Assembly (NCBI GenBank): GCA_929200455.1
Contig: CAKMZR010000101.1
Coordinates: 1 to 5,988 of the forward strand
From: an uncultured Alphaproteobacteria bacterium
GTDB lineage: Bacteria > Pseudomonadota > Alphaproteobacteria > CAKMZR01
Length of the DNA stretch: 5,988 bases
Direction: 5' to 3'
Positions within the stretch are counted from its first letter, which is position 1. Each line of letters starts with the position of its first letter. The notes under the pieces were generated by a model, which did no database searches, had not been told where the DNA came from, and was given only the letters and a program-made list of their open reading frames with translations. Positions 5,829 to 5,988 of the stretch are shown piece after piece. Both the position numbers and the translations under genes were made by a program.

Positions 5829-5988
5829 ATGTCTATTTTGGTTGTATTGGAGGGAGAGGGAGACGCGTTGTTGCCGAGCAGTTTGAGTGCGGTGACGGCG
5901 GGCGTGAAGATGGGGGGTGGAGCTGATGTTGTGGGATGTATTTTGGGTTCTGGTGATTCTGCGATGGGTTTGGCGGAGGCGGCTTCGA
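5829..5988 (+). CDS. etfA: Electron transfer flavoprotein alpha subunit (N-terminus only)
   Basis: This is the large subunit of the electron transfer flavoprotein, whose C-terminal domain (outside the window) binds most of the FAD. I translated 53 codons to the window edge. The start MSILVVLEGEGDALLPSS, followed by SAVTAGVKMGG and VVGCILG, matches the EtfA N-terminal alpha/beta domain (a strand, then a helix in which TA..K/M-GG is typical). The usual family length is about 310 residues. Position, spacing of one base after the etfB stop codon, and the strong ribosome binding site all support the call. The reading frame is intact as far as seen. Confidence 0.93.
   Translation, partial: MSILVVLEGEGDALLPSSLSAVTAGVKMGGGADVVGCILGSGDSAMGLAEAAS

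Noticed and set aside
1..5988. A novel mobile, defence or CRISPR-type system
   Set aside because: All recognisable genes are common metabolic or envelope genes; I saw no arrays of repeats with spacers, no transposase or integrase, and no terminal inverted repeats.

Overview
The window reads as ordinary chromosomal DNA of an alphaproteobacterium, with five protein genes and part of a sixth. I saw no rRNA, tRNA, CRISPR array, insertion sequence or phage gene. The alphaproteobacterial assignment is inference. It rests on the adjacency of homoserine dehydrogenase (hom) and class II fructose-1,6-bisphosphatase (glpX), on the etfB-etfA pair, and on the type of lytic transglycosylase. From memory, the hom-glpX adjacency recurs in Rhodospirillales and Acetobacteraceae. 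Base composition is near half G+C in the lines I sampled, and I cannot name a genus.

Layout: the left part (1-3520) is transcribed leftward. It holds a lytic transglycosylase with a signal peptide, then hom, then glpX, which runs off the left edge. The right part (3785-5988) is transcribed rightward. It holds a secreted Sel1-repeat protein, then etfB, then etfA, which runs off the right edge. A divergent intergenic region (3521-3784) separates the two arms.

Roles: Hom makes homoserine for threonine and methionine synthesis, and GlpX catalyses the gluconeogenic hydrolysis of fructose-1,6-bisphosphate. EtfB and EtfA form the electron-transfer flavoprotein, which passes electrons from acyl-CoA and other dehydrogenases to the quinone pool. 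The transglycosylase and the Sel1-repeat protein are both predicted to be exported; sharing a divergent control region is suggestive but does not prove a link.

The most unusual property is compositional. The + strand is strongly G- and T-rich over C and A throughout, whichever strand carries the gene. Rightward genes therefore look like G/T-rich text and leftward genes like C/A-rich text. This points to a replication-linked strand bias. It also explains the many long but spurious antisense reading frames, and it may explain why rightward genes have clear Shine-Dalgarno sequences while leftward genes do not. I did not find a convincing undescribed system here.
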